A stretch of 64,000 nucleotides of DNA from Odiellus spinosus (taxonomy: Eukaryota; Arthropoda; Arachnida; Opiliones; Phalangiidae), in NCBI GenBank assembly GCA_963920705.1, contig OY987233.1, forward strand, positions 7,306,001 through 7,370,000, in the 5' to 3' direction. Below, piece after piece: positions 50,770 to 62,921 of this stretch; within the stretch, counting starts at the first letter, position 1; each line of letters opens with the position of its first letter. The translations under genes were made by a program, and so were the position numbers. The notes under the pieces were generated by a model. The model made no database searches and had not been told where the DNA came from. It saw only the letters and a list, made by a program, of their open reading frames with translations.

Positions 50770-52493
50770 ATGCCAGGAATTGGTTTGAAGGACGATACCA
50801 ACGATAGTGAAGTCGAAGATATGGATCAAGAAACACCAGAAAGTGAAAAATCATCGAACGATTCCTCTTCATCGGGATCAGATGATGACGATGACGACGA
50901 CGATGATAGTTCAGGTATGATTTAATCATCAAAGTGTTATTTAGTCTAGTTGCGGGGTAGTATCTGTGATTTGGGTCATGGTGAATGCCACTTTGCTAAG
51001 AGTAGTTAATCTCCCAAAAACCTTAAGTCTAAGCTATGTGCAAACAGCCCAATCAACTTCAAACTGTGTAAGAACCTCTTTTAAACCCATGGAAAGAAAT
51101 CCAATATTAAAAGGTTTTTCTTCGGGGTGAAGCTCCCCACCATTCAAATTTTTACCATGTCTTTGTAATTGCATCACTTGCGAGTAAATGAGTAATAGTG
51201 GAAACCTTTCTTACTTTCTTCACTAAAATGTTGTTCTTCAGAAATGGATGAAGTGGATTGTGAGAGACGCCGTTCAGAATGTTTGGACGATATGGCAGAT
51301 TTAGAAAGACAATTTATGCACCTGAAAGAACAGTAAGTTTCAGAGTTGTTGAACTTTAGTAATCTGGAAAATTCTAACCCATCCTCTTCAGATTGTACCG
51401 AGAAAGGGCAAACCAAGTTGACCTTAAGCTAGATGAGGTGAGGGCAGGACGAGCTGTTGAATATATACAACCTTTAGAGGAACTTCAAGTTAACATGAGG
51501 ATACGAACAGAAATTGCTGGTAAGATGAGAATAAATTGAGGGGTTCTTTGAAACCTGAATATTCAAGGGGAGATATCTATATTACTGGTTATTTTGCAGG
51601 TATTTTAAGAGAATACAAATTAGCTAATATCACAAACAAGAATACGGCAGAAAAACTGGCATCATTTCAGAACTTTGAGGTAAAACGTCAATACTGACAA
51701 AAAGATGACAACGAATCTTTAATTTCAAAATTTGCAATATCTTTCAGAGTGAAAAAGCTCTGCTTTGGGACTCTATTAAAAGCGACTTGGAGGAAAAAAT
51801 TAGACGACTTGAAGAAGATAGAAATAATGTTGATATTACTTCGGGTAAGTTTTAATTTAATGTTTTTGTCTTAATTTTTTTTTTGTTTTAATAATTGTGT
51901 TATCATTTGCTTTATTTTATTGTAGATCTTTGGACTGAACAGGTAAACTACAAAAAGAGAGACAGGAGACCAGAATCTGTTACTAATGATAAGAGGAAAA
52001 AACCTGTTACCGTGTCTGATATCCTTTTTCGCTTGTCATTGAAGGTGTAGGGTCAATTTGGGGAAGGGATAGCGTGAAGAGATTTGCCAGAAGGTTTATC
52101 GTCAAGGTAGTAGATGCAGGAAACCCAAAAATAGTCTAGAATTAGAGGAATCTATGAAGCTATTTTCTTTTTGATTTGAAAGATGGTGCTACTTTACTTT
52201 AGCTAGTTAGATGGAGCTACTATAAGCTGATTTTTTTCATTTAGCTACTTAGATGGCGCTACTTTTAAGCAGATTACGTTTAGATGGCGCTACTTATAAG
52301 TTGTACTTGCAGAATAATTGTCTTTAACTATATATTTTACGACCCTTTGTGGTTTATATGCTACATGAAAATGAGATTCTTGAAGATTGGACGTTGATAC
52401 GTAAAGCTCTCAAGGTACTGGTAACAAAAACCCATTCTGAATCTGGAGTTTTAAATAATTTTTTGCTTTTTTCAGTGTACATCAGAATTTTGA
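50770..52493 (+). CDS. BRMS1: BRMS1/Sds3-family Sin3-HDAC co-repressor subunit, complete
   Basis: Nuclear Sds3-like protein that stabilises the Sin3-HDAC complex. Exons: 50770-50914, 51242-51332, 51392-51519, 51600-51679, 51748-51844, 51926-52018, 52341-52414, 52476-52493; all phases join, giving about 241 residues, close to the 246 of human BRMS1. An acidic leader ends in a poly-D tract, followed by [39 protein letters not shown], the coiled coil [18 protein letters not shown] and RRLEEDRNN, the basic stretch [10 protein letters not shown], and [20 protein letters not shown]. The short C-terminus (CTSEF) is BRMS1-like, lacking the long BRMS1L tail. The last intron (52415-52475) is optional: reading through it stays open to another stop. 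The sixth intron, 52019-52340, has AT-AC ends. Confidence 0.95.
52019..52340 (+). other. U12-type AT-AC intron in BRMS1
   Basis: The intron begins ATATCCTTTT directly after exon base 52018 and ends TATATTTTAC before 52341. The first eight bases match the U12 AT-AC 5' splice consensus ATATCCTT exactly. TCTTTAAC at 52321-52328 matches the U12 branch consensus TTCCTTAAC closely and sits about 13 bases from the 3' end, the spacing typical of minor-class introns. Removal joins VTVS + G + PFVVYML exactly as in the conserved protein. No GT-AG pair gives this junction. Inside, AGATGGCGCTACTT-like units repeat about four times (52182-52292). Confidence 0.92.
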
Positions 52494-52586
52494 TCAGAAA
52501 TTAGCATTACCATCATCGTCACGTCATTTAATTCAATTTTTAAAGTGTAAATATACTATATATGGATAAATATTTTAATATTTTAA

Positions 52587-52592
52587 AATAAA
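52587..52592 (+). terminator. Polyadenylation signal for BRMS1
   Basis: AATAAA lies 94 bp after the predicted stop, in AT-rich sequence. Stop codons of the convergent BRMS1 and FANCD2 genes are about 860 bp apart, leaving room for both 3' UTRs. Confidence 0.6.
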
Positions 52593-53355
52593 TAACGTAA
52601 AATCTTAACACAGTCACGGATTGTATATGTTCTATAAAAAATAATAATCATAAGTTATACCTAAAATGTATAATGCAAGTTTCTCCGTAGAGATTAGCAA
52701 TAACTCAGGGAACTCTATGCTGGCACTTGATTGGTTTTAGTGACCTTCTTCTCAAGCTCTACCACATTTCTCCACCGACTAAAACTAAACTAACACTCCC
52801 ATTAGATAGTTTCCATTGCTTTTCACGAGTCCCCAAGCGATTTCAGGGGGTTATAAATTTGTTCTTAGTTTTACCAATTATTATGGCTGGACAAAACTGA
52901 TTACTTTTAAAAGTAATTTCCAAGATCCGGTAATTGAGTTTACACACTATATTGACGATTACTTGCGCACGCCAACTTGAATCATGCTAATTTGTCTCTG
53001 CATAATAGTCGTGTGACCTTTTCCATCTTTAGCTGCCGCATTAAACTCTGTTGATTACTTTACTCAGTAATTGTAATCTGATCCACCAAGCACCAACTGA
53101 TCATCAAGACAATATATATACATGCTGATTTTAACAAAACCAAAATTGATGACAGATTTTTCATTGCCAGAGGATACTGTCATTGTATTTATCGTTTCCC
53201 CATATGGGTTGATGTGCAAATATATAAGCCCAAAACGATATACTATTTAAAATAACAGACGCTAAAGATAGAAGAGTGAAAAATTTTATATTTCGTTTTC
53301 TTTTAACGAGTCAAAAGGTTTTTAAAATAACCTTTGCACGAGACTTGAAAAAAAC

Positions 53356-53755
53356 TCAGTAATCTTCACTTTGACCTCCAGAATCAGAGCTATTTTGGTC
53401 AACTTCCTGCAAACACATCAAGTCAAGTTTCAATTTTAAATACCCAATCGTGTACTGTTAAATACTAATTTTAGGTTTTATCATCATACCATATCACTTC
53501 CACCTAACTCCTCTTCACTGTCGGGTATTTCTTCTCCCTATAAGTGTAAAAGCCTCTTAGTTACAAATCTTTTCTATTTATAGATTCAAATTTTCCATCG
53601 GCTAAAAATTTTGCCCGAGAGATGGCTGGGAAAAGAAAATGAAGCTGATTGGCCAAGTTTGGTCATGCGGTGATCGCCGTATTAATCGCGATTTATTTTG
53701 ATTTCAGGATTATTAATTTTAACTGAATTTTTTTAGGGGTAAAAATATGCATTTC

Positions 53756-53791
<36 letters not shown>

Positions 53792-56700
53792 CATTGCGAA
53801 AGTGTTAAAAACCATGGTCTTCCTTTACATGGACTGACCCTGGCGACTAAAAAATATGGTTGCCAAAAAGTTTCAGAGTTCGCGGGTTTATGACGGATTT
53901 TGTGGCTTTATAACTTGCTTCTCGCAAAAAAATTTTACTTCACAATATGCGTTTCACTACGGTAAACATTTAATATTGGTCTCATGACTGATTAATAATA
54001 GGTTGTTTTCAAGTAAAATGTCATGTTCAAAGCCCTTTTGCCCTTATTTTCAAACATTTTCTTACCTTCAAGGTTCTGGTTTTCAAAATGCCAACCCAAA
54101 ATGCGTCTCCACATTTGTTGCTGGCAAGAATGGCTTTTACGTCACACAAGACCATGCCAAAATACTTTTTAATAATCGGAACATGTTTAGCAATTGCTGT
54201 ATCACGCAAAACTTGCTAACATTGAATGAAATTTTATCATTATTGTAACATTTAGTTTCTCCGCAGTTTTAAATTTACCTTCGTATGGTAGCAGCAATTT
54301 TGCAAGAAACGAGTGCTTTGTTGTATGTTTCTTAAAAAAGCTACGACATCGTCGGTATGATCTTTGAAAAGAGCTTGTAACAGGGGCATACAATGTCGTA
54401 GAAAAAGTTCCAAGAACCTTTTTGAGTGCTAAAAAACCGTTTAAATAAACTAAGCTATTGCAAAAATAATTTAACTTTTAGTAAAATCAAAGAAACTTAC
54501 CACTAAACAAGCTTTCAAATTAGGTCGACTCTCGAAAACCTGAAATAAATTTATCGAAAGGAACGTGAAAACTAAAATTTTTACTCTTAAAAAGTAACAA
54601 TAGATTGGAATTTAATTAGAACCAAGAAACCATTGCTGACTCGAGATCAAAGGTTTTATAACACCATATTCCCTCCTCTTTTAGCTCCTCTCTAATGATA
54701 AGTTCATATCGGCTAATCTCGAGTCATTCTATTTCATTTTTACCAAACTTAACACAAAATTATTTAACGATATCCTAGTTTTTTTAAGTTTTTGACTCGA
54801 TGCTAATATGTTACTTTTAGAATTTTTTTTAGAAACCAAAAAAAAAAGGCTGCGTCACAATGAGATAAACATCAAAATGACAGAAATATTTGTAGAAAAC
54901 AAGATGGCTGCGTAACAAGGACGAATTTTTTTCATGAAACAAGAGGGCTATGTCTCAATGACAATATTTTTGGAAATCAAGTGCATCACAATAACAGAAA
55001 TATTTTTTAGAAAACAAGATGGCTGGGTATAACATTATGGAGGCAAGATTAGCATTCGTACATTCTCTGTTTTCATAAATGGGTTCTTGGTACAACCAAA
55101 AAGATTATCTAATGTGCTCGCGCTATAAAAACTAAGAAAGTTGACTGTACCTTAATAAGTGTGACTAGTTCTTTCCAAACAAAAGCTGCCTTATTCCACT
55201 TTGCGAGAATAGCTGGCGCTTCATCGTGAGAACTGGCTCTATAGTTTTCAATACCTTGAATATATTTGACTAAATATTTCAAAACGCATGAATAATACGT
55301 AGGTAGTGATAACCTAAAGAAAATTCTAATTTACTTCACTTCCTTATCTAAAATATCGTGTTTCAGAAACTCACTTGTTTAGAGTTGGAAAATCTTCAAC
55401 TTCAGCATTTCTATCTTCGGCATTTCTTAGTTTCTCGATAGGATTGTTGGTCAAAAATTCGAGGCAGTTTAACACATCGCTACTATACGTGATATACGCT
55501 TCAAGTAATTTATCAATCTTAGCGTTATTTTTGGCTCCTTTATCTTTGATATCGGACGCAGATTTCCAATGACGTTGCAAAAACATTTCTGCCATTTCTG
55601 ATACTTTAATTTTAAGAGCTTCATCTAAACTATGTTTGGCGACGGTTTCCAATAAATCCACTAAGGCTACTGCGCAGTCAAGAGATGGTAAACCTTTTTC
55701 GAATTTAGATAAATAACCGAAACAAGACCTTGGGAGTACGTAAAAGTAAAGTTTGCAAAACATGGCAAACTAAAAGATTCAGATTTAAAGTAGACAAGAA
55801 ACTTGACTTAATTTTGGGTCTGGTCAAATTGAATTTTAATTATTTGGGACATCGGTTTTGCTATTCATTTTAGTAGTGTGGCTTACTAGTATGATGTTTA
55901 CTATGGAATGAGCCACATGACTAAAATTTAAAGTAAAACCAAGTCATAAATTATTCAGTTTTTTTTTTCTATTTTAGAAAAATAAAGTAATGTGCAAGTT
56001 CAATTTGACAAAGGCTTGAAATAAGTCAGTTTGCACATGCACTTCAAGGCTTAATAGAAGCATACTTAGTTTTTTCAATGCTGGAAGCTTTTGCGTTAAG
56101 ATTAATCGTTAATCTTGATCCAATTTTGAACATTGCTTGTTCAAGCATTTCAAAGTGATCAATATCGTGAAAACCATTCCACGATAAGATAGCGTTGAGA
56201 ATATTTATAAGGTACAACATGCAACGAGATACGGTTAAAGTCATATCCGAATCCAAACCAGAATCACCGTTGATTGAAGTTTCATTCATATTTTCATTCA
56301 ATGACTTTATGACGGAGAAAATAAGGATTTGAATGCCGATATATGTTAGAAAAGGGCCTTATTTTGTAAGAGTTACCTCAAAATATCCATTGCAATCTTC
56401 AAACAGAGTACAAAAAGAAGGTAACATGTTGACCATGCAACCACATACGTCTGTCGTGGAATAAAGTTTCAAATTTGAGAAACCCGCATCTTTCCTTGAA
56501 TTAACAGTCTGAAATTTTGTTATATAAGACATGCGGATGAGTAATTCCTACAAATAATATATAATTCTCAAAAATATATATACCTTCAACGAGGAAAGAC
56601 GTTTTCCTACACTTTGAGGTAGAATGTGCTTAAGTTTTAGGTATAAATCATCCAAGAGAAATTCTAAATGCTCTGGTTCTAATTTACAATTGCTTTCATC

Positions 56701-59700
56701 CTTAATATAAGTTATATTTGTTATTTTCTACCTTAGTTCGTTAATTAAAATGAATCAAATACAGAGTCGAGTACAGAGTACTCGTCTAGCCGTATTATTT
56801 TTCTATATACCGTGTTTTCTTTTTCTTTGTCAGAATACACTTTTAGTCCACATTCCAGCAACACGAATGTGGTTAGGTCTAGTTCTCTGTTAGTAATAAT
56901 TTTTCCAATAAAACTGTAACGAATTGAAGAGTGAATATTTAAAGATTAGCTTACCGAAAGAACGGTCTAAAAAATGACAAGTCAACTTCTCCATTTTTTA
57001 TCATTGGTTTGTCCTAAAAGAGAAATTTTAAAATACAATGGCTGAATTTGGTTGAAAATGGAAAATCAAATAAGTCTTTCACATACTGCGGGATTCGATG
57101 GAGTAGGAAGAGCTGTAAGTGAAACATATGTACTTTCAGGGTCATTTTCTTTGTCATTTCCATCTAGTTTTCTCTTTCGTCCTCTTCAATGAGATAGAAT
57201 ACATTTAAGCTTAGTAAAAATATAACAGAAATGGCAAAGAGTAAATCCTAAGCCTACTTTTTTGGTTTGGCAGCGGCTGCTTTCTTAGGCGCCGAGATGG
57301 AAACAATTGAAGCTGATGATGTAGGCGTAACATCGTTCAAGTCAAAATTAGCTTTCGGTGGTTTAAAATCTGGGTAATCTGAAAACTTTAAAAGTTAGAC
57401 CAAGATACGCCTACCACGAGAAAAAAAAAACTTACATAGCAAAAACATCTGAAGTTTCTTTTGTAGTTCAATTACATTTCCGATTCTCTGAACAACTTTA
57501 GATCGATTCTCGTCGTTATTAATCGGAGCAAATGCGTTAATAATCTTTCAATATTAAAATAATAAAAAATTTTGTAACCAAATTTAAATTTAGAATGCGT
57601 GTACGCTTACTTCTCGAAACCAATTAATACAATGAAAAGTAGCGGTGCAAAGTAAATTTATTTTTTCAGTAGAAAGACAATTTAAACCACTCGCATCATG
57701 GTGAAAAGTTTTGGGCAAAGCAACGCCACATACTAAAAGAGCGTCTATCTCTTCCAAATTACCTTCTTCTCTAAAATGAACGCACATGCGTAACAAACGA
57801 AAATGGGACGAGAGAGTTCGTCTAATGAAATTTCAGAAAATGTGTCAGTATTATTAACACAGTTGATTTTGAATGGTAATTACTCACGATAAATGATTCC
57901 CCCCTCTAGCTTCCAATTCACCCTTATTCAATAAGTCATCTTTAATGACTAATGCGGTCAAATTAAGAATAATAGAGTCTTCAGTTAACGGTTCCAAATT
58001 ATAGCAGATGACAATCTCCGTACCAAGACTAAAAATAAATTTTGCGTCACGTACTCTCAGGAATACTCTATTACACAGTGGCGCCGCCAAGAATGCTTAG
58101 TGAGTGGGCTAAGAGATAATTTAGGGCTCCTTAAGCTTAATTTCAGAGGCGCCTCAAGCTTGATTTTGGGGTCCTTCTAACTTGATTTTGGTTTTTGGAG
58201 GCCCTAAAGGTTGATTTCAGGGCTTTTCAAGCCCAATTTCAGAGCCCTTCTAACTTGATTTTGGTTTTTGGGGACCCCTAAAGCTTGATTTTGGGGACCC
58301 CTAAAGCTTGATTTTGGGGACCCCTAAAGCTTGATTTTGGGGACCCCTAAAGCTTGATTTTGGGGACCCCTAAAGCTTGATTTTGGGGCCCCCTAAAGCT
58401 TGATTTTGGGGCCCCTCAAACTTCATTCCAGGGCCAGCCTCTCTTGCCTGATTATAGGGTGGGATCCGTACAAAATTTTCAGGTGCCTTCCTTCACCACC
58501 CCTGGCGTTGCTGCTTCTATAGTCAACCTTTACCATTCTTTTAATTCGGGAGTGTAGTCTGCAACGTATTCTGTCTCAAATGTTGACCCAATCTTAACAT
58601 CGACCCAGTTCTAATTAAAACAAAAATTCATGTTAATTTGTAATTTTTTATCGATTTATGCCAGTCAGACATTGTCTCAATTACTTCTATTTTTTCTGAG
58701 AGTTCACCCATTTGAATGGCTCTGGCTATCTCGTCCCAAAAAAGGCCTTGAACTTCGGGATTTACATTATCTTTATTCTGAAGAATGTCTAACAGAGATA
58801 CGGCCACTGTAGACAGCCCGCTTAGTGGATTATTTTTCGACATTCTTCTCGATGTTAGATTATTAAGAGATATGTTGCTCGCGTTTAAGGTTGATCCATC
58901 CGTAGTTACTTGGTCGGCACTTATTTCTCTAGCTGCCATTAAACAACCAATAACTCCCATTTTTTGATAGCTAAATCACGAAACATCCAATGATTTCACA
59001 ACAAAAAATTGGCTTGTGTGGGTATCAGAATATGAATAAATACAAATACACATACCTAATTTTTACATTGGTTAACTGTTTAGTTATCATAATGTGAAGA
59101 TTATCCTATAAGAATAAGATATAATACTATCAAAACTCAATTAGGTAAAAAACTAATCCTTACCTGTCCCAAAGCTCCTTGATCCCCTCCTTGAAAAGCA
59201 ATTCTTGTAAGCACAAAATATACCTTACGTATTTGTGTCAAATTAAAAGTTTCCAGTTTGTCGAGCAAAAACTGGAAAGATTAGAAAAAGTTTTAATTTT
59301 GTCGCTGAAATAATAAGAAAAATTAAGATGGAACAAGCAACCGCATCCATAATCTACGTCACACTTTCAAAAGCAGGGAGAGATGTAGTATTTCCTGAAT
59401 TAATATTTTCAAATTTATACTTGAAAAATGGTTGCTTTTAAAATTTTAAAAAATAGAGAAGTGAAAAAAGTGTGGAAAAGGCAGTTAAGGTTCGTGTTTT
59501 ATAACTTGATTCTTTGTGAAGATTTATTGAGATTCATTTCAACATAGGATAGGTTATAAATAAGATGTCAACATTACACTTTGAAGTGTAAAAAACTACG
59601 CCATGATTATGCATTAAATACAACAATGGGGATGGAGATGGGACACAAACCTAAGAGGGTAATACTTTAATTTCCTGTGACGAGGGGAAAGAAGGTGTAT

Positions 59701-62348
59701 AATAAACCATGACATGCCCAATGACTGATATCTGTGGTCCCAATTAAAACTAAAATCTGAGGTCAACAATACGTTTTAAATGTTTGTGGTACACGCTTAA
59801 AATACGACAATGGCGACAGAGATATGATTCAAATCCACTCATACAATACCCTAATTTCCCGTGACAAGGGGAAAGAGAGTCGGTATTATGATGCGCGACG
59901 TCATATCTGACGACGGTTTTTGGGTTGTTCCAAGTTAACAAAAAATTAAATAAAATAGAATAACCTACATTTATGAAGTTTGAAAATGAAGCTAATGCAA
60001 CGGCATTTTTTGTCACTAAGGTACATAAGGCATCAAGTCCAGCATTTTGCGCAGGTATGTTTCCGTAACTAATTAAATTAATAAGCGAGCTGACAACTTC
60101 CTACAGTAGAAAAAGTGGTTATTTTTTATTGTTATTGCGAAAATATATAAAATAATTAATATTCATAATGTCCTACCCTTTTATGTATATTTTCCATGGA
60201 TAGGAAAGCATTAATATATATTGAAGAACCAAATTCTACAATCGAAGGTTCCATACTTCGTAAGAAACAATTACCGAGACTAAGAACAATGTCTAGTTTT
60301 TCTCTTAAAAACTGGGAACAATATAAGTTTAAAATTTTATATAATATCCCTTACCGAAAAAAAGTTAGTCTGATCTGAAGAGGTCACAAAAACACTACAA
60401 AAGTCTCGGGGAAGTCTTTAAGACTTTCCCAAGACTTCTTGACATAATGAAAGACTTCCCTAGGACCTCTTAAGACTACATAAGACACCTGAAAAACTTC
60501 TCCAAGACCTCTTAAGACTAACTTTTTTTTTAAGTGGTTTATCAAATACGAGGGGTCCAACACTTCTACAAAATTCATTACTGTGGAAGATTTGAAATCT
60601 TTAATATACCCGGAAACAAAATCTCCTTATTCCCGGACAAAATCTCCCTAATCCCGGACAAAAATATCCCTATGGCCGCACAAACTCTTCCAAATCATCA
60701 AATCCTCTTAATCTCCAACAATTTTCCCAATTCCCTAATAAATCTTCCACAATTCCCCAACAAATCTCAAATCTTGTACACGTTTTTCGAGTGTCAGATC
60801 CCTAGAATAAATCTGATAACAAAATATTTCTAACATACATTTGGATGTCTTTTAAACGTCTTTTGAATAAACGAAGCTGAAAAATGTCCAGTTTTAATTT
60901 TGCTTCTGAAAACACCTTCTACGTATTTACTACATCTTTCGTCCGGAAATAAACCAATCAGGACCAAAATATCCAAAGTCTAGGGGTTCAAAAACAAATA
61001 AAGAAATTAATGTTGAATTTATTAATTACAAACCTTCACTAACCTTATGATCAGATGCAGTTTTCACTTTTTCTATAGCCTTTTAAATTAATTTAAATTA
61101 ACTTTAAGTTTAAAAACTTAACTATTAACAGGTTACGTACTTTAATCCAAGCATTCCTAATGGATTTTTCCCTTACACAATATTGTATAATTACTTCCAA
61201 AACCAGAATATCTACTTCTTTTTTAGAACTTTGTGACAAGCTTTTGTCGCAATAGAATTTTTTATAATTTACTTTAATCAGTCAAATTTATTACCGGTAA
61301 GCAAAGTTGAAATAGTTTTACCTCCCTCGGTTAGAAAAGGGTGTTGAGGACAATTCTGGTACTTCAAGACCCAAGTCAATAGAAGAGCGAAGTTCAGAAA
61401 CTGTCTATTGCGTGAAAAATTTCAATCAGTATGTTTTAATTTCTTAAGAAGGGGATACGTGTATTTTAAAACTAAACGTACAAGAAATGCCTCGAGGGCA
61501 TCAAGGTCTTGTTGCAGGAAATTTAAAAGAACCGGTAAATCATCAGGATACGCTGATTTCACAGACATGAGAACGGTTCTTTTCACCTGACAATAATCAA
61601 AGTTAAACCACAATTGATCACTTTTCTCTAAGAGAAAAGAAAACGCCGCAAAGAGTAAAGCAGACACGCAACCGGGCTCAATTCGGGCTTTGTCAAATTT
61701 ATTCTATAGAAATTGTGAAAATTCCCAAGGCTGTTTTTACATTCGTGTGACGTTAGTTTTACTTTTCATTTCAATGTGCTCCTGTAAAGAAAACTACTTT
61801 CCCAGAGAAAAATTGGTCCATTTGGTTTAAATTTTCTAATTCAGACCATTTTAACCTAATTGGAAGATTTTTTCCTCATTGGGAGAGTGAATTTCATTCG
61901 ATATTCTATGGAAGAGCATTGAAATGCAAAGTAAAACCAGCATCACGTATATGTAAAAAAAGCCTCACAATCTTTTTAATTTCTAAAGATTAAATTCACG
62001 AACTTGGCGCGAGGGTCCCCAGATCAAATCAGGTGGCATGTCTACTTAAATGATTCGCAAGTACGTACCTCCTCAAAAGCTTCAGTATTAATTTGCAAAT
62101 TGGCAAATGTATCTACAATGGCTACACTAAGTTCTTGTTTTTCCATTAGTAGTCGACTTAAGTGATAATTTTGTTTATTAAAAAATAATGTTCAAGTTGC
62201 GGTTAAATTAATCGAAAATTTACCTTAGTTTTTTGGCAAGTTCATTATGATAAGAAAATCCTAGCATTTCAGGTAAAAAACAAATTAAATCTTTTTGAAG
62301 ATTCAGTGGAAGCACCGTTAGGATTTCCATCAATTTTGCGCCAACATC
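53356..62348 (-). CDS. FANCD2: FANCD2, Fanconi anemia core effector (5' part outside the window)
   Basis: FANCD2 pairs with FANCI as the monoubiquitinated clamp in interstrand-crosslink repair. Thirty phase-joined exons: 62224-62348, 62069-62156, 61482-61586, 61322-61404, 61141-61240, 61044-61079, 60839-60979, 60177-60311, 59969-60100, 59164-59271, 59056-59105, 58685-58970, 58534-58610, 57888-58028, 57611-57821, 57436-57544, 57258-57378, 57087-57183, 56955-57013, 56811-56913, 56584-56700, 56377-56508, 56066-56304, 55375-55728, 55151-55313, 54501-54539, 54279-54428, 54066-54215, 53490-53537, 53356-53406 (stop TGA). About 1,249 residues. Signatures: DNLHIMITKQL (ubiquitinated lysine, codon 59079-59081), GNLEEIDALL, INWFRE, LLSWNGF-like helix AILSWNGFHD, RHCMPLLQALF, KCGDAFWVGILKTRTLK and an acidic GEEIPDSEEEL tail ending SEDY. 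The paralogue FANCI lacks these. About 200 N-terminal residues are missing at the right edge. Confidence 0.96.
55787..56050. mobile_element. Foldback family B copy in a FANCD2 intron
   Basis: AAACTTGACTTAATTTTGGG and GTCTGGTCAAATTGAATTTT on the left; AGTTCAATTTGACAAAGGCT and TGAAATAAGTCAGTTTGCAC on the right. It fills most of the intron between 56066 and 55728. Diverged and shortened. Confidence 0.6.
58130..58430. repeat. 23-bp tandem repeat in a FANCD2 intron
   Basis: GATTTTGGGGACCCCTAAAG plus CTT is repeated about six times with near-perfect identity at about 58258-58410, preceded by degenerate units (GATTTTGGTTTTTGG, GATTTCAGGGC). Each unit carries GGGGACCCC, itself a short palindrome. 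It lies between exons 58534-58610 and 57888-58028. Confidence 0.9.
60348..60534. mobile_element. CCCTTACC-type MITE (family copy 4), FANCD2 intron
   Basis: Begins CCCTTACCGAAAAAAAGTTA and ends AAGACTAACTTTTTTTTTAAG. The internal GAAGAGGTC, AAGACTTCTTGACATAATGA and AAGACTACATAAGACACC blocks match the copy at 13116-13302 closely. Confidence 0.8.
61660..62044. mobile_element. Foldback family B copy in a FANCD2 intron
   Basis: GACACGCAACCGGGCTCAAT, TTGTCAAATTTATTCTATAG and CATTTCAATGTGCTCCTG on the left arm; GATTAAATTCACGAACTTGG and GATCAAATCAGGTGGCATGT on the right. It fills the intron between exons 62069-62156 and 61482-61586. Confidence 0.75.
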
Positions 62349-62523
62349 CTGCAATGTTTCATGTATTGATTTTGAAGGGGTAGTAGACTCTGATGAGTTA
62401 TTTTTAATAAATTTTGGACTGTTAAAATATGCTTAAAGCCTTTTGAGGGTTTTAATGTTTTTATATATATTTTAAGTCAAAATCGATTAAAACTATTTGT
62501 TTCCAGAGGCTAGTCTTTTCCCT

Positions 62524-62921
62524 TGAAAGGGAGAATGCAACCTTACAATAAGTGTTTTTTATTGATTTCTTAACGTTTAAAATAGGCCTATTCCACCAGT
62601 AAAAAAACCTAAAAACAAATATTAAACTAAAAATAAATTTAAAACTTACCATCAAAATAGGTTTAGCTAGATTCATGGAGATCCTGTAACTCCCAATATA
62701 AGGGCCATGGATCAATGTAATTGGCCGATAGACCTTATATTGGGAATGCAGGATCTCCATGAATCCAGCTCAGCCTTTTTTCCCTGTAAGTTTTAAATTT
62801 ATTTCTAGTTTAATATTTGATTGTAATTTTTTTTTTTTTTTTTTACTGGTGTGCTAGGCCTATTTAAACGATTAGGAAGCGATAAAAAAGCACTGGTTGT
62901 TAGGTAGCATTCCCCCTTTTT
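62524..62921. mobile_element. Foldback family A (copy 3)
   Basis: GAAAGGGAGAATGCAACCTT on the left and TTAGGTAGCATTCCCCCTTT on the right. Central inverse arms are GATTCATGGAGATCCTG...CCAATATAAGG and CCTTATATTGGGAATGCAGG...CTCCATGAATCC. The minus-strand 99-codon frame across it is foldback sequence. Confidence 0.87.

Noticed and set aside
52011-52340. A GT-AG alternative for the BRMS1 sixth intron
   Set aside because: Candidate GT donors such as GTGTCT and the nearest AG (TTGCAG near 52311) introduce stops or lose the conserved S-G-P-F junction; only AT-AC ends preserve it.
53356-62348. FANCI as the identity of the large minus-strand repair gene
   Set aside because: The GNLEEIDALL, INWFRE, DAFWVGILKTRTLK and acidic C-terminal signatures are FANCD2-specific.
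62461-62760. Minus-strand 99-codon frame near the FANCD2 5' end
   Set aside because: It runs across the arms of foldback family A copy 3 and does not resemble FANCD2 N-terminal sequence.
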